A stretch of DNA of 64,000 nucleotides, taken from the NCBI RefSeq assembly GCF_900078705.1, contig NZ_FKIF01000006.1, positions 1,054,001 through 1,118,000 of the forward strand. The letters run 5' to 3'. This DNA comes from Bordetella ansorpii (GTDB lineage: Bacteria > Pseudomonadota > Gammaproteobacteria > Burkholderiales > Burkholderiaceae_B). The notes under the pieces are model-generated. The model searched no databases. It was not told where the DNA came from and worked only from the letters and a program-made list of their open reading frames with translations. Position 1 is the first letter of the stretch. Each line of letters starts with the position of its first letter. Shown here in pieces: positions 24,926 to 33,293 of this stretch. The translations under genes and the position numbers were made by a program.

Positions 24926-25670
24926 ATGCCGCGGGACGCCCAGGCACTGCAGGAATGCGTGCGCGGCACGGACGTGTTTGCCAGGGCATATCCTCAGCAC
25001 AAGCCGCGCCTGGTCAAGGCGATACAGGCCAACGGGCTTTTTTTCGCCATGACGGGAGACGGCGTGAACGACGCACCGGCCCCGCACAGGGCGGATGTCG
25101 GCGTGGCGATGGGGATCAAGGGCACGCAGGTCACCCGCGAGGCTGCCGAGATGATCCTTGCCGACGACAATTTCGCCTCGATCTCTGCTTCCGTGAAAGA
25201 GGGGCGGTCCGTCTACAACAATATCGAGAAAGCCTTGCTGTTCATGCTGCCGACCAATGCGGGACAGGGTGCGGTGATCGCTGCGGCGATCCTGTTCGGT
25301 TTTGCGTTGCCGATCACTGCGCCTCAGATCCTGTGGGTCAACATGGTCACGTCCGTTGCTCTGGGACTGGTCATCTCGTTCGAGCCCCATGAGGCTGTCG
25401 ATGCGAGCCCTTACCGGCAACCCCGTGCTCTGGCGCGGCATCCTGTCGATGATGGTGCTGCAGCTGTTGTTCACCTACGCGCCCCCCCTGCAGGTTATGT
25501 TCGATACCACGGGATTGCCCATCGGTGTCTGGATGAAACTGCTGGCGGGTGCGGTAGCGCTCCTTCTCGTCGTGGAGGCCGAAAAATTGGCCGTCAGGTC
25601 TGTCCCCGCCTGGCGATGCGCGGCGCCCCCCCGGACAAAGAACGGTTCGCCGCAGCGAGCCCGGGTTTGA
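24926..25670 (+). pseudogene. Remnant of a cation-transporting P-type ATPase
   Basis: Only the C-terminal third remains. It starts in the P-domain (VRGTDVFARAYPQHKPRLVKAIQANG), keeps the TGDGVNDAP motif and AAEMILADDNFASI, and runs into the membrane part (ILWVNMVTSVALGL). After LVISFEPHE the frame breaks near 25395, and the remaining transmembrane sequence (LWRGILSMMVLQLLFTYAPPLQ, LAGAVALLLVVEAEKLAVR) continues in another frame with some bases missing. The phosphorylation Asp, nucleotide domain and first helices are absent, so it cannot pump ions. It belongs to the P2 (Ca/Mg-like) group. Confidence 0.85.
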
Positions 25671-25703
25671 CGCGGTAGGCACGGCGACGCGTCGTCGCGA
25701 ACG

Positions 25704-26129
25704 CTACTTGACGACGGTCACGGGAACGTCGGACAGGTGCAGCGTCCTGGTCGTGACCGAACCAAGCCAGAGCCCGGCGGTGGCGCTCAAGCCGCGCGAC
25801 CCCATGACGATCTCGTCGCACCCGGCCTCTTTCGCGCACGCGACGATCGTCTCTGCGATCCGCCCCACCTTGACCTGCGCTTCATACGCCAAGCCGGCGA
25901 CGGCCAGCAGTTCCCGCGCGCGGGCCAGTTCCGCCTCGCCTTCCTCTTGATGGAATTGGCTGATCGTCGCCTGGTCGATGAACAGGTGGACCGTACCGGT
26001 GGCGATGGGAGGCTGCACGTTGAGCAGCAGCACGCTGAGCGGCTTGAACCGCTGTTCGTTCTTGATTACATGGTTCAGGGCGCGCAGCGCGCAATCGGAA
26101 CCATCCATCGGGATCATCACCTTGCTCAT
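25704..26129 (-). CDS. uspA: Universal stress protein, single domain
   Basis: A 141-residue Usp. The ATG at 26129 has an AGAGG site and begins MSKVMIPMDGSDCALRAL, the usual start. The nucleotide-binding pattern is MGSRGLSATAGLWLGSVTTR. It is divergent from the alcohol dehydrogenase across a perfect FNR palindrome at 26224-26237, which may control both. The island once had four Usp genes, of which three are intact. Confidence 0.9.
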   Translation of the reverse strand: MSKVMIPMDGSDCALRALNHVIKNEQRFKPLSVLLLNVQPPIATGTVHLFIDQATISQFHQEEGEAELARARELLAVAGLAYEAQVKVGRIAETIVACAKEAGCDEIVMGSRGLSATAGLWLGSVTTRTLHLSDVPVTVVK

Positions 26130-26223
26130 GGCTGCCTCTCTTTGCGGATGGCCGGCAACCCTGCGAAGGCCGCTTGGTCCGTACCATAGTGGCTCATGGT
26201 GCCCGGCGCCAGCGGCGCCGGCT

Positions 26224-26237
26224 TTGATCTCGATCAA
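26224..26237. promoter_or_regulatory. Perfect FNR site between usp and adh
   Basis: TTGAT-CTCG-ATCAA matches the E. coli FNR consensus exactly in both arms. It is 95 nt before the usp start and 89 nt before the adh start. Confidence 0.78.
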
Positions 26238-26325
26238 GCCGCGACGAATGCGCGCGAAGGATGATGTCCGCAGCCCTGCCGGCGCCCGCCGCCTAGGGCC
26301 GCCACGCAACTTCCAAGGAGCCGCC

Positions 26326-27426
26326 ATGGCCAGGACGATGAAGGCCGCCGTGTTCGTCGAACCCGGACGGATAGAGATAAGGGAAAAGCCGATACCCGAG
26401 GTCGGGCCGAACGATGCGCTCATCAAGATCACCACCACGACCATCTGCGGCACCGATGTGCACATTCTCAGGGGCGAGTACGCGGTCGCAACGGGCCTGA
26501 CCGTGGGGCACGAGCCGGTCGGCACGATAGAAAGACTGGGCAGCGCCGTAACCGGATACCAGGAAGGCCAGCGCGTGATCGCCGGAGCGATCTGCCCGAA
26601 CTTCAATTCCTACGCCGCGCAGGACGGATATCCCTCCCAGGATGGCAGCTATCTGGCGCACCAGGGCGCTTGCGGGTGCCACGGGTATCAGGCTACGGCT
26701 GGCTGGCGCTTCGGCAACAAGATCGACGGCGCACAGGCCGAGTACCTGCTGGTGCCCGACGCTCAGGCAAACCTTGCGCCGGTTCCAGACGGCCTGAGCG
26801 ACGAACAGGTACTGATGTGCCCGGACATCATGTCGACCGGTTTCAAGGGCGCAGAGAATGCAAACATCCGCATCGGAGACACCGTGGCGGTATTCGCGCA
26901 GGGGCCCATCGGCCTGTGCGCCACAGCGGGGGCCCGGCTATTGGGTGCGACCACGGTCATCGGCGTGGACGGAAACCCCCATCGCCTGGATATGGCGCGC
27001 CGCTGGGGAGCCGACGTCGTGCTGAACATCAACGACTGCGATGTGGTCGCCGAGATCATGCGGATGACGCAGGGCAAGGGCGTCGATTCTGCCATTGAGG
27101 CGCTGGGACAGCAGAAGACGTTCGAGTCCGCGCTGCGGGTCATCAAGCCGGGAGGCACCCTGTCGAGCCTGGGCGTGTACTCCGAAGACCTCAGGATCCC
27201 GATGGCTGCCTTCGCCGCCGGCCTGGGAGACCATCGGATCAACACCGCGTTGTGCCCGGGCGGCAAGGAACGCATGCGGCGCCTGATGAACGTGATCCAA
27301 TCGGGACGCCTCGACCTCGGCGCCATGGTCACGCACCGGTTCCCGCTGGACCAGATCACGGACGCCTACGAACTGTTCTCGCATCAGCGCGACAACGTGC
27401 TGAAAGTCGCGATCCGCACGTTCTGA
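26326..27426 (+). CDS. adh: Zinc-dependent secondary alcohol dehydrogenase
   Basis: A 366-residue medium-chain dehydrogenase; AAGGAG precedes the ATG. Catalytic zinc ligands are Cys41 (CGTDVHI), His62-Glu63 (GHEPVG) and Asp167 (MCPDIMSTGFKG), the Cys-His-Asp set of tetrameric secondary alcohol dehydrogenases of the Thermoanaerobacter/Clostridium type. The usual structural-zinc cysteine loop is absent, as in that group. The cofactor region AQGPIGLCATAG is followed by VIGVDGNP; the Asp suggests NAD rather than NADP. An FNR site upstream suggests a role in reoxidising NADH or handling alcohols and aldehydes at low oxygen. Confidence 0.88.
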   Translation: MARTMKAAVFVEPGRIEIREKPIPEVGPNDALIKITTTTICGTDVHILRGEYAVATGLTVGHEPVGTIERLGSAVTGYQEGQRVIAGAICPNFNSYAAQDGYPSQDGSYLAHQGACGCHGYQATAGWRFGNKIDGAQAEYLLVPDAQANLAPVPDGLSDEQVLMCPDIMSTGFKGAENANIRIGDTVAVFAQGPIGLCATAGARLLGATTVIGVDGNPHRLDMARRWGADVVLNINDCDVVAEIMRMTQGKGVDSAIEALGQQKTFESALRVIKPGGTLSSLGVYSEDLRIPMAAFAAGLGDHRINTALCPGGKERMRRLMNVIQSGRLDLGAMVTHRFPLDQITDAYELFSHQRDNVLKVAIRTF

Positions 27427-27484
27427 GCGCTCACGACGCAAGGCGGACCAGCCTGTGTGGCCCGCCTCGCTCGCACGCAGGGCA

Positions 27485-27907
27485 TTACGCCACGGTCAAC
27501 CTGCGCTTGCCCTCGCCGGCCCGCTTCGGCAACGTGAGCCGCAGCACGCCATTCTCGTAGCTGGCGCTCGCCTTCTCTTCGTCGACCGGCGCCGAGAGGA
27601 TCAAAGCGCGCTGCAATTCGCCCCAGTACCGTTCGCTGCGCAGCAGCGTGCCGTCCTTCTCCACTTTGTTCTCGGACGACTTCCTGGCGGAGATCCGCAG
27701 CGTGTTTCCGTCGATGTCCACATTGATGTCCGACTTTTCCACGCCCGGGATCTCGGCCTGGATGATGTACTCGCTCTCGGTTTCCGACAGGTCGAGATCC
27801 ATGCGGGCACCATCGTCGACGAAGCCGCGGATGGGGCGCAGGAATCCCTCGAAGGCATCGGCCAGCGGATCGGCCGAAAACGGGTTGTATCGTGTGAGGC
27901 GGGTCAT
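27485..27907 (-). CDS. Small heat-shock protein Hsp20
   Basis: A 140-residue alpha-crystallin-type chaperone. A short N-terminal arm (MTRLTRYNPFSADPLADAFE) precedes the alpha-crystallin domain (about 33-130), with the conserved AEIPGVEKSDINVDI and YENGVLRLTLPK segments. These proteins hold unfolding proteins during stress. It lies 55 nt downstream of the BON gene on the same strand and is probably cotranscribed from the FNR-type promoter before BON. Confidence 0.92.
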   Translation of the reverse strand: MTRLTRYNPFSADPLADAFEGFLRPIRGFVDDGARMDLDLSETESEYIIQAEIPGVEKSDINVDIDGNTLRISARKSSENKVEKDGTLLRSERYWGELQRALILSAPVDEEKASASYENGVLRLTLPKRAGEGKRRLTVA

Positions 27908-27962
27908 GAATTTGCTCCTGTTGCAGATGACGATTGGAGATGTCGGCCGGGCCGGGACGGCG

Positions 27963-28391
27963 TCAGCCGATCGACAGCGGGTTCACCACCGAGGTCACGC
28001 CTGGGACGGACCACACGGCCTGCTGCACGGCATTTCGCTCATGCCAGCTGTGCACATTTCGCTCATGCCAGCTGTGCACGCGCCCCGACGCCGTCACGGC
28101 GCCGGCAGGGATGATCGCGTCCCAGGAGCAGATGTCCAGCACGCGTTGGGCGAACTGGTCGTCGTCGGTATGGGCGGACGCGGGGCGGACCTCGATCTCC
28201 TCGGCCAGGCCGCGCACGCCCTTCACGCGCTGCACCGCGCGCTCCGCACTGTATTTTTCCGCGTGGCACGTGACGTGGCCCGTCAGCGTCACGATGCCGT
28301 CCTGTACCGCCACGCCGATGTTCCTCGCATCCACGCTCGGCTCGAACTCCAGTTCGTCCAGGACTAGCCTACGCAATTCCCGATCGCTCAT
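27963..28391 (-). CDS. BON-domain protein with an 8-residue internal duplication
   Basis: A 142-residue protein of two BON domains (about 1-70 and 72-142), small lipid- or ligand-binding modules of the OsmY type. No signal peptide is seen, so it is probably cytoplasmic. The ATG at 28391 is chosen because it begins MSDRELRRLVLDEL. In the second domain VHSWHERN occurs twice in a row, encoded by an exact 24-bp tandem repeat. The extra eight residues fall at a strand-helix junction and may weaken the domain. BON and Hsp20 genes often neighbour Usp genes in stress islands. Confidence 0.85.
   Translation of the reverse strand: MSDRELRRLVLDELEFEPSVDARNIGVAVQDGIVTLTGHVTCHAEKYSAERAVQRVKGVRGLAEEIEVRPASAHTDDDQFAQRVLDICSWDAIIPAGAVTASGRVHSWHERNVHSWHERNAVQQAVWSVPGVTSVVNPLSIG
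28032..28079 (-). repeat. Exact 24-bp tandem duplication in the BON gene
   Basis: Two perfect adjacent 24-bp copies (28032-28055 and 28056-28079), in frame, duplicate VHSWHERN. The absence of any mismatch suggests a recent slippage event. Confidence 0.92.
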
Positions 28392-28471
28392 GATGATCTC
28401 CTTGATTGGTCGCAAGGAATACGGCGCCGGGCGCCGTGCGGTCACTATCGCCAAAAGGCCCGGCCGGGGGT

Positions 28472-28485
28472 TTGATTTCCGTCAA
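28472..28485. promoter_or_regulatory. FNR-type site before the BON gene
   Basis: TTGAT-TTCC-GTCAA, about 87 nt before the BON start at 28391. It overlaps the end of the SPW gene. Confidence 0.68.
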
Positions 28486-28709
28486 TTCGTCCGGCCAGGC
28501 ATCGGCGCCTTGCGCTCATATGCCCTGCGGTGGGACGGCCGCCTCACCTGCCTGATCGCGCCCGCCGCCATGGCGATCAAAATGACTCCCGAGATCACCG
28601 AACTCCAGACCAGCGCCCCGGCATCCGAGAATCCCAGGATCCACGGCGACAGAAACACGTATAGGCCCACCAATGTGGTGATCCAGTACTGCCAGCGCTG
28701 CTTTTTCAT
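28482..28709 (-). CDS. Small SPW-repeat membrane protein
   Basis: A 75-residue protein with two hydrophobic segments (about 9-27 and 32-52). The first contains the SPW motif (YVFLSPWILGFSD). The C-terminus is basic and cytoplasmic by the positive-inside rule. SPW proteins are small inner-membrane proteins of unknown role, often in stress or redox clusters. An FNR-type palindrome lies 106 nt upstream. Confidence 0.75.
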   Translation of the reverse strand: MKKQRWQYWITTLVGLYVFLSPWILGFSDAGALVWSSVISGVILIAMAAGAIRQVRRPSHRRAYERKAPMPGRTN

Positions 28710-29078
28710 GATCGCACTCCATCCAGTGAGGTGAGCAGGCGCTCGCCCTCGGCCTCGGCATTCGGGGCGCCAGGGGCTGGCTGCTTCATACTAGACCCGT
28801 GGCCAAGCCCGCCTTTGACATTGATCAAACCCATCCGGGCGTTTGCGATGCGTCAATTCCCACTTCGGACGGCATCGCACGCTTTCCGGAAAAGCGGGTG
28901 TCGCCGGGCATCGGGAATCGCGCAGCCGCGCGTCCGCAATGAAGGATTGGCCATGGAAGAACCACGTTGCACGGACGCCTGCCGGACAGGGCTCCCGCAC
29001 GCAGTTTCTGGCGGCCCTGGCTGACCGCCTCCAGTGCGGGAAACGTCGGGCACGCCTCGGTCCACAGTGCGGGCATGA
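28710..29078. other. 369-bp stretch with an FNR site, no recognised gene
   Basis: Apart from the palindrome at 28815-28828 I see no coding frame with a credible start or family match. Confidence 0.4.
28815..28828. promoter_or_regulatory. FNR-type site before the SPW gene
   Basis: TTGAC-ATTG-ATCAA, 106 nt before the SPW start at 28709. Confidence 0.7.
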
Positions 29079-29213
29079 TCAGCTTGCGTCGGCGAGCGAC
29101 TTCACCGCTTCCTTGAATTCGGCGTCTTCCAAGCGGTTGATCGAGGTGCGATCGTAGGTCGGCAGATGGCCGATGACGTCACGCAGTTGCGGGATCGGCG
29201 GCTTGTTTCGGCC
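29079..29213 (-). pseudogene. Possible C-terminal gene fragment
   Basis: A minus-strand frame ends with RDVIGHLPTYDRTSINRLEDAEFKEAVKSLADAS, which has natural codon use and composition. Upstream the same frame becomes Arg/Pro/Gly-rich, like a shadow frame, and has no credible start. It may be the tail of a truncated gene next to the tRNA. The family is unknown. Confidence 0.25.
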
Positions 29214-29486
29214 GGGCGGCGCGCGGCGGGCGCGGCGCTCCTTGCCTGGGCCCAGGCGACAGGCAAGGCCCGGCCAGATCTCGATGGGAACGAGCTGTTC
29301 GACGTGATTGCGGCGCTCGCCTGGCTGCGCCAGCGCCCTCGCACGCCCTCCGCGCCGAGCGCCTGTTCGAGGGGATTGCCGGCGCGATCCTGGCAGGCCC
29401 GTGCCGGTATCGCCCGGCCAAACGCGCAGGGCACCCACATCTTGGGCACAACGCGTGCACAAACTTCACGTAAGCCGTTGATATTG

Positions 29487-29561
29487 TGGCGCGCCCGACA
29501 GGAATCGAACCTGTATCAAGAGCTTCGGAAACTCTCATTCTATCCATTGAACTACGGGCAC
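29487..29561 (-). tRNA. tRNA-Arg (anticodon CCG)
   Basis: The minus strand folds as a tRNA: acceptor GTGCCCG pairs with CGGGCGC (one T-G pair), anticodon stem AGAGT/GCTCT encloses loop TTCCGAA with anticodon CCG for codon CGG, and the T arm is ACAGG-TTCGATT-CCTGT. The discriminator is G and the CCA end is encoded. The 3' end faces the FNR island. Confidence 0.93.
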
Positions 29562-29623
29562 AGCGCGGCAACTATTGTACCGGACTTTTCGGACAGGCCC
29601 GCCGGCCCTTGTGCGGTGCGGTC

Positions 29624-29651
29624 TTGGCGCATCGGCCTTTGTAGATATAAT
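29624..29651 (+). promoter_or_regulatory. Promoter for the cytochrome c gene
   Basis: TTGGCG, 16 nt, then a perfect TATAAT at 29646-29651, followed by a leader of about 115 nt to the cytochrome start. The -10 is consensus; the -35 matches at 4 of 6 at best. Confidence 0.55.
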
Positions 29652-29773
29652 CGTCCGCTTGAGGAGGAAGTGGAGGGAGGCCACTGCAGTCCTGGGTGAT
29701 AGCCTGCCCGACGTACAAGAGTAAAAGTTGCCGCCGACAAGGCGCCCCTAGTACCCGTTACGCAGGAAAGGCT

Positions 29774-30679
29774 ATGAGCAACGAGCATCAGGCAGAACAT
29801 CAAGAACACGCGTCCCCGATCAAGACGCCGAAGCAATTGGTCGTCACGATCGTCCTGTCTTTCATCATCCCCATCGCAGTCATTCTTCTGTTGGTGAACT
29901 ACGTCACCTCCGCCGACAAGGTGGGGGCGGGTTCCGACACGATGAGCCCCAAGGCCATCGAAAATCGCATCATGCCGGTGGCCGGCTTCGAGCTCGTCGA
30001 TGCCAATGCGCCCAAGGTCTTCAAGACGGGCGAGCAAGTCTTCCAATCCACCTGTACCGCCTGCCACACGTCGGGCGCCGCCGGCGCGCCCAAGCTGGGA
30101 GACAAAACCGCCTGGGCGCCCTTCATCAAGACGGGCTTCGACGAAATGCTCAAGGTGGCCATCCACGGCAAGGGCGCGATGCCGGCCAAGGGCGGCAATC
30201 CCGGACTGGACGACTTCGAGATCGCGCGCGCCGTCGCCTATATGGCGAACAAGTCCGGCGGCGACTTCCCGGAACCGAAAGAGCCCGAGAAGAAGGCGGA
30301 GAAGACCGCCGACGCGCCTGCCGCGGCGCCGGCTCCCGCAGCAGCAGCAGCCCCCGCGCCGCAACAGGCCCAGGCCCCCGCCCCGCAACAGCAGGCCCAG
30401 GCGCCGGCCCAGCCGCCCGAACCGCAGGCGGCCGTCAACCCGGCCGGCGAGAAACTCTACAAGACCACCTGTTTCGCCTGTCATGGCACGGGCGCCGCCA
30501 ACGCGCCCAAGCTGGGCGACAAGGCCGCCTGGGCGCCTTACATCGCCACCGGCCTGGACACCATGGTGAAGGTCGCCACGCAAGGCAAGGGCGCGATGCC
30601 GCCCAAGGGTGGCGCGATGAACGCCTCCGACGCCGACTTCCGCGCGGCGGTCGAGTACATGGTCAACGCGTCGAAGTAA
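29774..30679 (+). CDS. Membrane-anchored di-haem cytochrome c (c5 type)
   Basis: A 301-residue protein. The ATG at 29774 follows AGGAAAGG. One transmembrane segment lies at about 21-43, with the rest in the periplasm. Two cytochrome c domains follow: CTACH at 94-98 with likely axial Met136, and CFACH at 233-237 with Met in KGAMPPKGG. They are joined by an Ala/Pro/Gln-rich linker (about 168-222). The domains resemble each other closely and look like an internal duplication of a c5 cytochrome. A role in electron transfer to a terminal oxidase or reductase is inferred. Confidence 0.88.
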   Translation: MSNEHQAEHQEHASPIKTPKQLVVTIVLSFIIPIAVILLLVNYVTSADKVGAGSDTMSPKAIENRIMPVAGFELVDANAPKVFKTGEQVFQSTCTACHTSGAAGAPKLGDKTAWAPFIKTGFDEMLKVAIHGKGAMPAKGGNPGLDDFEIARAVAYMANKSGGDFPEPKEPEKKAEKTADAPAAAPAPAAAAAPAPQQAQAPAPQQQAQAPAQPPEPQAAVNPAGEKLYKTTCFACHGTGAANAPKLGDKAAWAPYIATGLDTMVKVATQGKGAMPPKGGAMNASDADFRAAVEYMVNASK

Positions 30680-30890
30680 GCCGCGTCCCGGCCCCGCGCC
30701 GGGGATATCCGCGAATCAGTCGATAGGGCCGGCACCTACGCCGGCCACCGGTGTTGTGCGCGTCCATTGTCCGCTGACGGATATCGCTCATGACTTCATC
30801 GAGTGGCCGCGGGCCGGCATGCGCGCGCCCCCAAGCCAAGAATAGAGGGAACTCCGGCGCTCAAGGCAAGGCAATCCCGTCTGTCTCTTC

Positions 30891-30920
30891 AAATATAAAA
30901 TGTTATATCATTTCATATTT
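30891..30920. promoter_or_regulatory. 30-bp AT-rich palindrome before the TonB receptor
   Basis: AAATATAAAATG and CATTTCATATTT are inverted copies (11 of 12) around a TTATAT centre, ending 44 nt before the receptor start. The AT content is far above the surroundings. It is placed like an operator but does not fit the Fur 7-1-7 consensus well. Confidence 0.6.
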
Positions 30921-30964
30921 ACAAATGACTGAACCGCCTCCCGGAGCGTGGTTCCCGATCCGGC

Positions 30965-33163
30965 ATGAAGACCGCCTCCTCGCCACGCCTCTCCCGGCAG
31001 CACAGCCTTTCCTCCCTTCCAGACCTCCGCAAGAATCGGTTGCCGCGAGCCTGCCATGCCATGGCGCTGGCATGCTGGGCCAGCGTGGCCGCAGCCCAGG
31101 AACCGTCGCGCCCCCGGGATTCGTCCTTCCATCTGCCAACCGTGCAAGTCACGGGCGCCGCGCCGGACGATGCCACGACCGAAGGCACGGGCAGCTACGC
31201 CACTCCCCGCCTGACGGTAGGCGGCAAGACGCCGGTTCCCGTCATGGAAATACCGAACTCGGTCAGCGTCATCACCCGCCAGCGCATCGAGGACCAGAAC
31301 CTGCGCAGCGCCGAAGAGGCCCTGGCCCAGGTGACGGGCGTGACCGTCACGCCCTGGGACGGCACGTCGTCGCAGATCCGCTCGCGCGGCTACTTCCTGG
31401 AGCCCAGCTACGACGGCATCCCGGCCTATGGCGGCCTGAACGCCACGCAGCAGTACGACATCGCCATGTTCGACCGCATCGAAGTGCTGCGCGGTCCGGC
31501 CGGCCTGTTCCAGGGCTCGGGCCAGCCTGGCGGCACGGTGAATTTCGTGCGCAAGCGCGCGCCGTCGCAGTTCAGCGGATCGGCCGCGCTGACCTATGGC
31601 TCATGGAACGACAAGCGCGCGGAAGCCGACATCGGCCTGCCGCTGAACACCGAGGGCACCCTGCGCGGGCGCGTCGTGGCCGCGGTCCAGGACCGCGACT
31701 TCTATTACGATCACGCCCACGGCAACAAACAGTTCGTCTACGGCACGCTGGACTACGACCTGACGCCGGCTACGTCGTTCTCGCTCTATGCCGCCTTCCA
31801 GGACGACAAGACCGATCCGTTCACGGGCCTGCCCGCCTATACCGATGGGCGGCTGATCGACGCGTCGCGCTCGGCCAACACCATGGCGCCCTGGAGCCGC
31901 TACGACACGCAGAACAGCACGGTCGCGGCCGAGGCCGTGCATCGCCTGGCCAATGGCTGGCAGTTCAAGGTGCATGCCGCGCAGGCCGAACGCGACTGGC
32001 GCCTGCACGACGGCTATCCCACGACCGGCGTGAACCCGGCCACCGGATTGATCAGCAGCTATACGCGCCGAGGCTGGGACGACGAGACCACGCGCAAGGC
32101 CATCGACCTCTACGCCACCGGGCCGTTCCAGTTGCTGGGTCGCCGCCATGAGGCCACGGTGGGCTACAACTACGAACGCTATCGCGGCCAGACCCTGTAC
32201 GGCGCCACTACGACCGTGCCGAACATCCCCTTCGGGCGCCCTGACCTGGTCCCCGAGACGTCCATCACCCCCTACGTGCGCGGCAGCGGCTACGAAACAC
32301 GGCAGGATGGCTTCTACGGACAACTGCGCCTGTCCGTCACCGACCCGCTGACGCTGGTGCTGGGCGGCAGGCTGAGCGACTTCACCACGCGCAATCGCAA
32401 CGTCTCCCCCTCCACGCCCACGCCCTGGACCGAGGCCACGCGCGAGCGCGACGTCTTCACGCCCTATGCCGGCGCGGTCTACCGCCTGTCCGAACAGTTG
32501 GCCGTGTATTCGAGCTACGCCGACATCTTCATGCCGCAATCTCAGAAGGACGTGAACGGCAACACGCTGGACCCTCGCGAGGGCAAGCAGATCGAAGCCG
32601 GTATCAAGGGGGAACTGAACGGCGGCAAACTGCAGTTCAACGCGGCCGTGTTCCGCACCCGCGACGTGAACCGCTCGTATGCCGACATCGACAACCCGGG
32701 TTTCTTCCTGTCCGCCGGCGAGGTCGAGATCAGGGGCGCGGAGGCCGAAATCAGCGGCAGCCCGATCCGGAACCTGCAACTGACGGCCGGCTACGCCTAC
32801 CTGACCAGCCGCTACGCGACGGATCGCAACAACGCCGGCAAGGCCTTCTCGCTGTTCGAACCCCGCCATGTGTTCAAGCTGTACGGCAACTACCGCGTGC
32901 CGGACACACCGTGGATGGTGGGCGGCGGCGTGCTGGTCAGTTCCGCGGTGCTGGGCAGCGGCGCCGAAGGCGTCCGGGAAGGCGGCGGCTATGCGGTGAT
33001 GAACGCGCAGGTGGCGTATGCCGTCGATGCGGACACGCGCGTGACGCTGGCGGTCAACAATCTGGCCGATCGCCGCTATTACGCGCGGGTCGGCGGATTG
33101 AACAGCTACAACATCTACGGCGAACCGCGCAGCGTATCGCTGAACGTGCGCACGCGCTTCTAG
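30965..33163 (+). CDS. TonB-dependent siderophore receptor
   Basis: A 732-residue outer-membrane receptor. A signal sequence (positive N-terminus, hydrophobic ALACWASVAAAQ) is followed by the TonB-box region, then the plug domain (about 75-190: MEIPNSVSVITRQRIEDQN, IEVLRGPAGLFQGSGQPGG) and a 22-strand barrel ending in the aromatic C-terminus VRTRF. The plug resembles FoxA/FhuE-type ferric-siderophore receptors (hydroxamate or mixed type). No neighbouring biosynthesis or ABC genes are seen, so it probably serves foreign siderophores. Regulation may go through the palindrome at 30891-30920. Confidence 0.92.
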   Translation: MKTASSPRLSRQHSLSSLPDLRKNRLPRACHAMALACWASVAAAQEPSRPRDSSFHLPTVQVTGAAPDDATTEGTGSYATPRLTVGGKTPVPVMEIPNSVSVITRQRIEDQNLRSAEEALAQVTGVTVTPWDGTSSQIRSRGYFLEPSYDGIPAYGGLNATQQYDIAMFDRIEVLRGPAGLFQGSGQPGGTVNFVRKRAPSQFSGSAALTYGSWNDKRAEADIGLPLNTEGTLRGRVVAAVQDRDFYYDHAHGNKQFVYGTLDYDLTPATSFSLYAAFQDDKTDPFTGLPAYTDGRLIDASRSANTMAPWSRYDTQNSTVAAEAVHRLANGWQFKVHAAQAERDWRLHDGYPTTGVNPATGLISSYTRRGWDDETTRKAIDLYATGPFQLLGRRHEATVGYNYERYRGQTLYGATTTVPNIPFGRPDLVPETSITPYVRGSGYETRQDGFYGQLRLSVTDPLTLVLGGRLSDFTTRNRNVSPSTPTPWTEATRERDVFTPYAGAVYRLSEQLAVYSSYADIFMPQSQKDVNGNTLDPREGKQIEAGIKGELNGGKLQFNAAVFRTRDVNRSYADIDNPGFFLSAGEVEIRGAEAEISGSPIRNLQLTAGYAYLTSRYATDRNNAGKAFSLFEPRHVFKLYGNYRVPDTPWMVGGGVLVSSAVLGSGAEGVREGGGYAVMNAQVAYAVDADTRVTLAVNNLADRRYYARVGGLNSYNIYGEPRSVSLNVRTRF

Positions 33164-33293
33164 CGCGCCGTGCCATGCATCCGCCGGCATGACGACACAT
33201 GCCGGTTGGCGCAGACCAGGCGCTCATCCGCCAAGTCTTGCGCCACGTGGAGAATGGCCCCGCGAGACGCCGAGGGGCGGCCTCTGGCCGGGC

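Noticed and set aside
29487-29561. tRNA-Arg as a proven attachment site of the island
   Set aside because: I found no second copy of the tRNA 3' end and no integrase in the window.
30891-30920. Fur box for the siderophore receptor
   Set aside because: The AT-rich palindrome does not fit the GATAATGATAATCATTATC pattern, so it is listed only as an unassigned operator candidate.
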